Assembly: GCA_949126835.1 (NCBI GenBank)
Contig: OX421497.1
Coordinates: 28,004,742 to 28,068,741, forward strand
Length of the DNA stretch: 64,000 nt
Direction of reading: 5' to 3'
Source of the DNA: Anisus vortex
Lineage: Eukaryota > Mollusca > Gastropoda > Planorbidae
Positions 60,823 to 64,000 of this stretch are shown piece by piece; the first letter of the stretch is position 1; each line of letters opens with the position of its first letter. The notes below the pieces were generated by a model. It saw nothing but the letters and a program-made list of their open reading frames with translations. It ran no database searches and was not told the DNA's origin. The position numbers were made by a program, and so were the translations under genes.

Positions 60823-61547
60823 TCTGTTTGGTAGTACTATACCTGAATATGACAGAAAAATACACAATCCTGGATGATCAATATCACAACGATTTATTCC
60901 GAACAATATGAAGATGAAGGAAAACAGCAAAATAGTATACATTATCAATTGCAGACAATAAACTACGTCAGTTGAGATTTTCTGAATACTATATTTTAGG
61001 CCGTAATGAAATCTCTAATAGAGTGGTCAACGTAGGGTCCTCATAAAACAACGTCCAATCTAGAACTCAAACAATCCCAAGCTCCTTGCTATAGCTCTAC
61101 CTATGACGCGTTCTGATGCGTAGTTGAAGTAGGTCTATATATATGTGCACGTTATATTCTAAAAAGTACGGAAACGTTTCAGTTTACATATTTCCTTTTT
61201 AACTTTATTTAATAAATAGACAACAGATACATTTGTTAATTTCTGGAAACCCACAGTGAACAAAAACTATTTTTCCATTATGTAACAAGTTCAAGGTCAG
61301 TAATGCCGGTGATGGGGGTAGGAAAAAAGCACCCACTCCATTCGAAACATCCTCATGGCTTGCGTCTCAAATAGCCTCTGCTAAATAAAGTCCAACTAGT
61401 GGCCTTCTCGAATGACTTGAAACCAAGTCTGGCGGATCATGTTTCAACTAACAGGAGAAGGGTGAATGCGGGCCTCTGGTGCTTTAAAACCAGCAGCTCT
61501 GGGAACATGGGGTTGGTAAATCTTGGTATGTAGCTCATCTGTGAGAG

Positions 61548-61688
61548 GCTGGCTGGCCCTGCTGTTAGTTCACCGGACTGTCAACCCCAAACCAACCGAC
61601 ATGTCGCGAGTTCTATCCCTGCCGTCGACCGATCCCTGCCGCCCTGCAGGAATTGTGGGCCTAGAAGGCGTAATAATCTTCTAGAGCG
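61548..61688 (+). repeat. SINE-2 copy
   Basis: GCTGGCCCTGCTGTTAGTTC ACCGGACTGTCAACC and GTAATAATCTTCTAGAGCGC match the copy at 58,720. Confidence 0.78.
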
Positions 61689-61699
61689 CACTGAGAATG

Positions 61700-63050
61700 C
61701 TAAAATAGAATGGATAGAAGAAAAATTGATAATAATAATCTCAAACCTCCGCTGCCTACTAGTTACACGTGTTCATGGAGAGGCTAAGAGAGTAAACCCT
61801 AACAGAAAATCATGTTACTGTCCCTAAGGCAGTATTATAGCGAAAGCGCTATCTTTATGGCCACTCCTGCGACGCAGATGGTCCATTGATGTATCAGCTA
61901 GCTGTTTCCCTGGAATCACCATCAGCGTGGAGAGAGAGGGCCTTCGGCCCGGGCAACAGCTGGCCTTTTAAAAAGCACCTTTGCCTCCTTTGAGGATGAA
62001 CGGATGCCATATAAAACTGATACAGTAGATTTGATACTTGATTTTATAAGTATCTTTATCTTTTTCTCTCTCTCTCTCTCTGTATCTGTCTCACTCTTGC
62101 TCTTATTTATAAATGACTCTGACTGGAGCTGAAATCCATTGAGCTAGTGAATCAGATACCGTTGTCATAACGTGCTAGGGCATGGTGTGGCGACCTTTCC
62201 TCATCCTAACTCTACTGTCAGACTCGGGTAGACTCAGCGTAACCCTCCATATGCAGTAAAATATCCTGGTATTTAGCTCATATTCCTATCCGATACCTCA
62301 GAACTAGAATCAAACTCTCTGTTGAGCGACATCCGTTTATCATTCTGCCATAAATTTTAATAAATACAATTGAATAATAAAAGCTGTACATGTTTTATTA
62401 AGAACAAAAAAAAAAAAAAAGAAAATAACAATACATACTGTAATCATTTTATTAAGAATAAAAAAAAATATGTATATAGCTCTAGTGCTATTTCGGAATC
62501 AGTCTACTCCTGAATTAAAAGTGTCACTATTGTCCGCATGTTTTATAGCGTTTTGGAGTTCACTTAGTTGCTACATAACAAAAAGAGCGAGTTGCAAAAT
62601 ATTGTATTTGTGTGTGAACTGCTGAAACGGTGAGTTAAAAACAATTGTGTGAAATCTCTCGTTGAAATATATTTATTAAACAAACTTTAATAAACCAAAT
62701 GTCACGAAGTGATTACTAATTAGTTAGAAAATCCATTATAGCGCCATTTTAAGAATTAGTCACACAGATAAACTCAAATGTTTAATTTTATGATGACCGA
62801 TTGTAAGCGTAGTATTATGCCCCATCGGTATCAGCCCCTATCCCCATCTGACCGCGTGGGTCGTTCGCCGACCCCTCTCTCCTTTGTTGCTGAGCAGAAG
62901 ACCGTCCCGAGAGGGGCGTTCTTTTCATCGTCACCTTTGCGTATGCAGGGGACCTGCAATATCAGCCTTTTGTCCTCGCACTATTTGGACAGATCCTAAG
63001 AGAGCTTGTGTTGTTCTTTGGATGAGAATTTAACAAATAAAACTTCTTAG
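61700..63050. other. Decayed repeat sequence, no gene
   Basis: 61,780-62,000 has GC-rich retroelement-like text (CTGTCCCTAAGGCAGTATTA). 62,090-62,600 matches 5,680-6,330 without the LINE piece. 62,815-62,990 is GC-rich and unassigned. Confidence 0.45.
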
Positions 63051-63116
63051 ATTATCTCGCCTTTGTACTGGGCAAGCCTGGTGTTGACAAAAGACGGACG
63101 GCATCTGGCCACTCCC

Positions 63117-63301
63117 CACCATATCTGTGACCTTGTGACCCCATCCCCCACCCACCATATATGCGACCTTGTGACCCCATCCCCCACCCACCATATCTGT
63201 GACCTTGTGACCCCATCACCCACCCACCATATTTGTGACCTTGTGACCCCATCACCCACCCACCATATCTGTGACCGTGTGACCCCATCACCCACCCACC
63301 A
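63117..63301. repeat. 36-bp minisatellite, about five units
   Basis: Units of CACCATATCTGTGACCTTGT plus GACCCCATCCCCCACC. The 36-bp period keeps all frames open, creating repetitive frames on both strands; these are not supported as genes. Confidence 0.95.
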
Positions 63302-63384
63302 CCCTGACTTTGTAGCAATGTTTGTACCTTATTGTCCAACATCACCTGACAGCTGACGCATGACACATACCCGTGGTGTCATTG

Positions 63385-63560
63385 GTTGAACGGTGTATCG
63401 CCTCTTTTTCACCTTTAACTCCGCCCTTTAACGATCAGAACAAAAAGGAGCGGTAAATAACGTTATAAAAAGAGGAAGTAAACAGCTCAACACTGCGGTA
63501 CTGTCACAGTGCGAACTCAATAATGTATTCAACATTATTTTTAATAATACAGAAGAAGAT
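63385..63560 (+). promoter_or_regulatory. Promoter-like stretch, possibly from an LTR
   Basis: CATTGGTTGAACGG (CCAAT-like), CTCCGCCC, then TTATAAAAAGAGGAAG at 63,463-63,478 (TATA box) followed by CAGTGCGAACTC. The order resembles a pol II promoter or LTR U3/R. The left part (CACCTGACAGCTGACG) echoes CACCTGACCTCTGACG in the LTR-like insertion at 23.8 kb. No start of transcription can be shown. Confidence 0.4.
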
Positions 63561-64000
63561 CTTCTAGGTTCAGCTATTTAATCTTCTTTCCTTCAATTCA
63601 TACACCATTCTATTTGTAGCGTCTTGTATTATTCCACATCCATTCGTGACTGAGTTGAGTTCGTGACTCAACGTTCTTACTCTTGTTGGTAAACATTGCT
63701 AGGGACGCACCAATCTCCACACCATAGTGCTGATAGGTACACTTAATATTTATGCACACCTTCATACTCATAATAACGTACTGACCTAATATCCAATGCT
63801 TATTTAAGGTAGGCCTACCCTTGTTGTTATGATGTGAAATTAATTATGCAAAGTTTAGTCCTTTGTAGTTAGTTACGCATAAGTTTAATTATAATGGGCG
63901 TGTATGGGATAAATCCTTTTCCCCTCACACTCCCCCCCCTCCCCCACACCCTATCCCTCTCTCTCAACCGCTTGGTTAGGCCGTGACGTACCAAGACTAT

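Noticed and set aside
63117..63301. CRISPR-like spaced repeats
   Set aside because: Units are contiguous with no spacers, and the genome is eukaryotic.
63047..63366. Repetitive frames with VGDGVTRSQIW-type repeats
   Set aside because: Created by a 36-bp minisatellite with no start context or family match.

Overview
This is a eukaryotic, AT-rich, repeat-dense window. It has spliced genes with GT/AG introns, tRNA-derived SINEs, several LINE clades, hAT, piggyBac-like, mariner-like and Helitron-like DNA transposons, and long microsatellites. No prokaryotic gene organisation is present. Protein affinities and repeat style suggest an invertebrate, most plausibly a gastropod mollusc. That is an inference; no ribosomal or mitochondrial marker is present to confirm it.

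The host genes are one head-to-tail array of SLC22-family organic cation/anion transporter genes, all on the minus strand. Copy C (25,339-54,289) is complete. I could join ten exons with canonical splice sites and consistent phases into a 1,689-nt CDS (562 aa). Copy B (about 9,850-15,053) is a pseudogene: exons 1-6 and 10 are recognisable, exons 7-9 are missing, and exons 2, 5 and 10 carry one-base shifts. Copy A (1-3,216) has intact exons 1-4 and runs off the left edge. Flanking DNA was duplicated with the genes: about 3.2-6.4 kb matches about 54.3-62.6 kb, and 3.96-4.36 kb matches 17.8-18.2 kb.

The rest is mostly nested transposons. Copy C's sixth intron (29,505... to 49,117, about 19.4 kb) holds a LINE with an uninterrupted reverse transcriptase ORF and a 5' inversion (about 31.4-33.5 kb), two head-to-tail copies of a hairpin-ended element here called HX (30.4-39.3 kb), a head-to-head palindrome of Helitron-like elements (39.4-43.5 kb) and a decayed EN-RT-C2H2 LINE (44.8-48.2 kb). 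Intron 7 holds two tandem Helitron-like copies that end 11 nt from the exon 7 splice donor. Between copies B and C lie a 1.7-kb hAT element with a perfect 8-bp target duplication, a mariner-like MITE nested inside it, and a LINE split by an LTR-like insertion.

HX copies supply natural empty sites that date and delimit several insertions, including a TTAA-flanked MITE. The right end (62.8-64.0 kb) holds a 36-bp minisatellite and a promoter-like stretch. No rRNA, functional tRNA or CRISPR array was seen.
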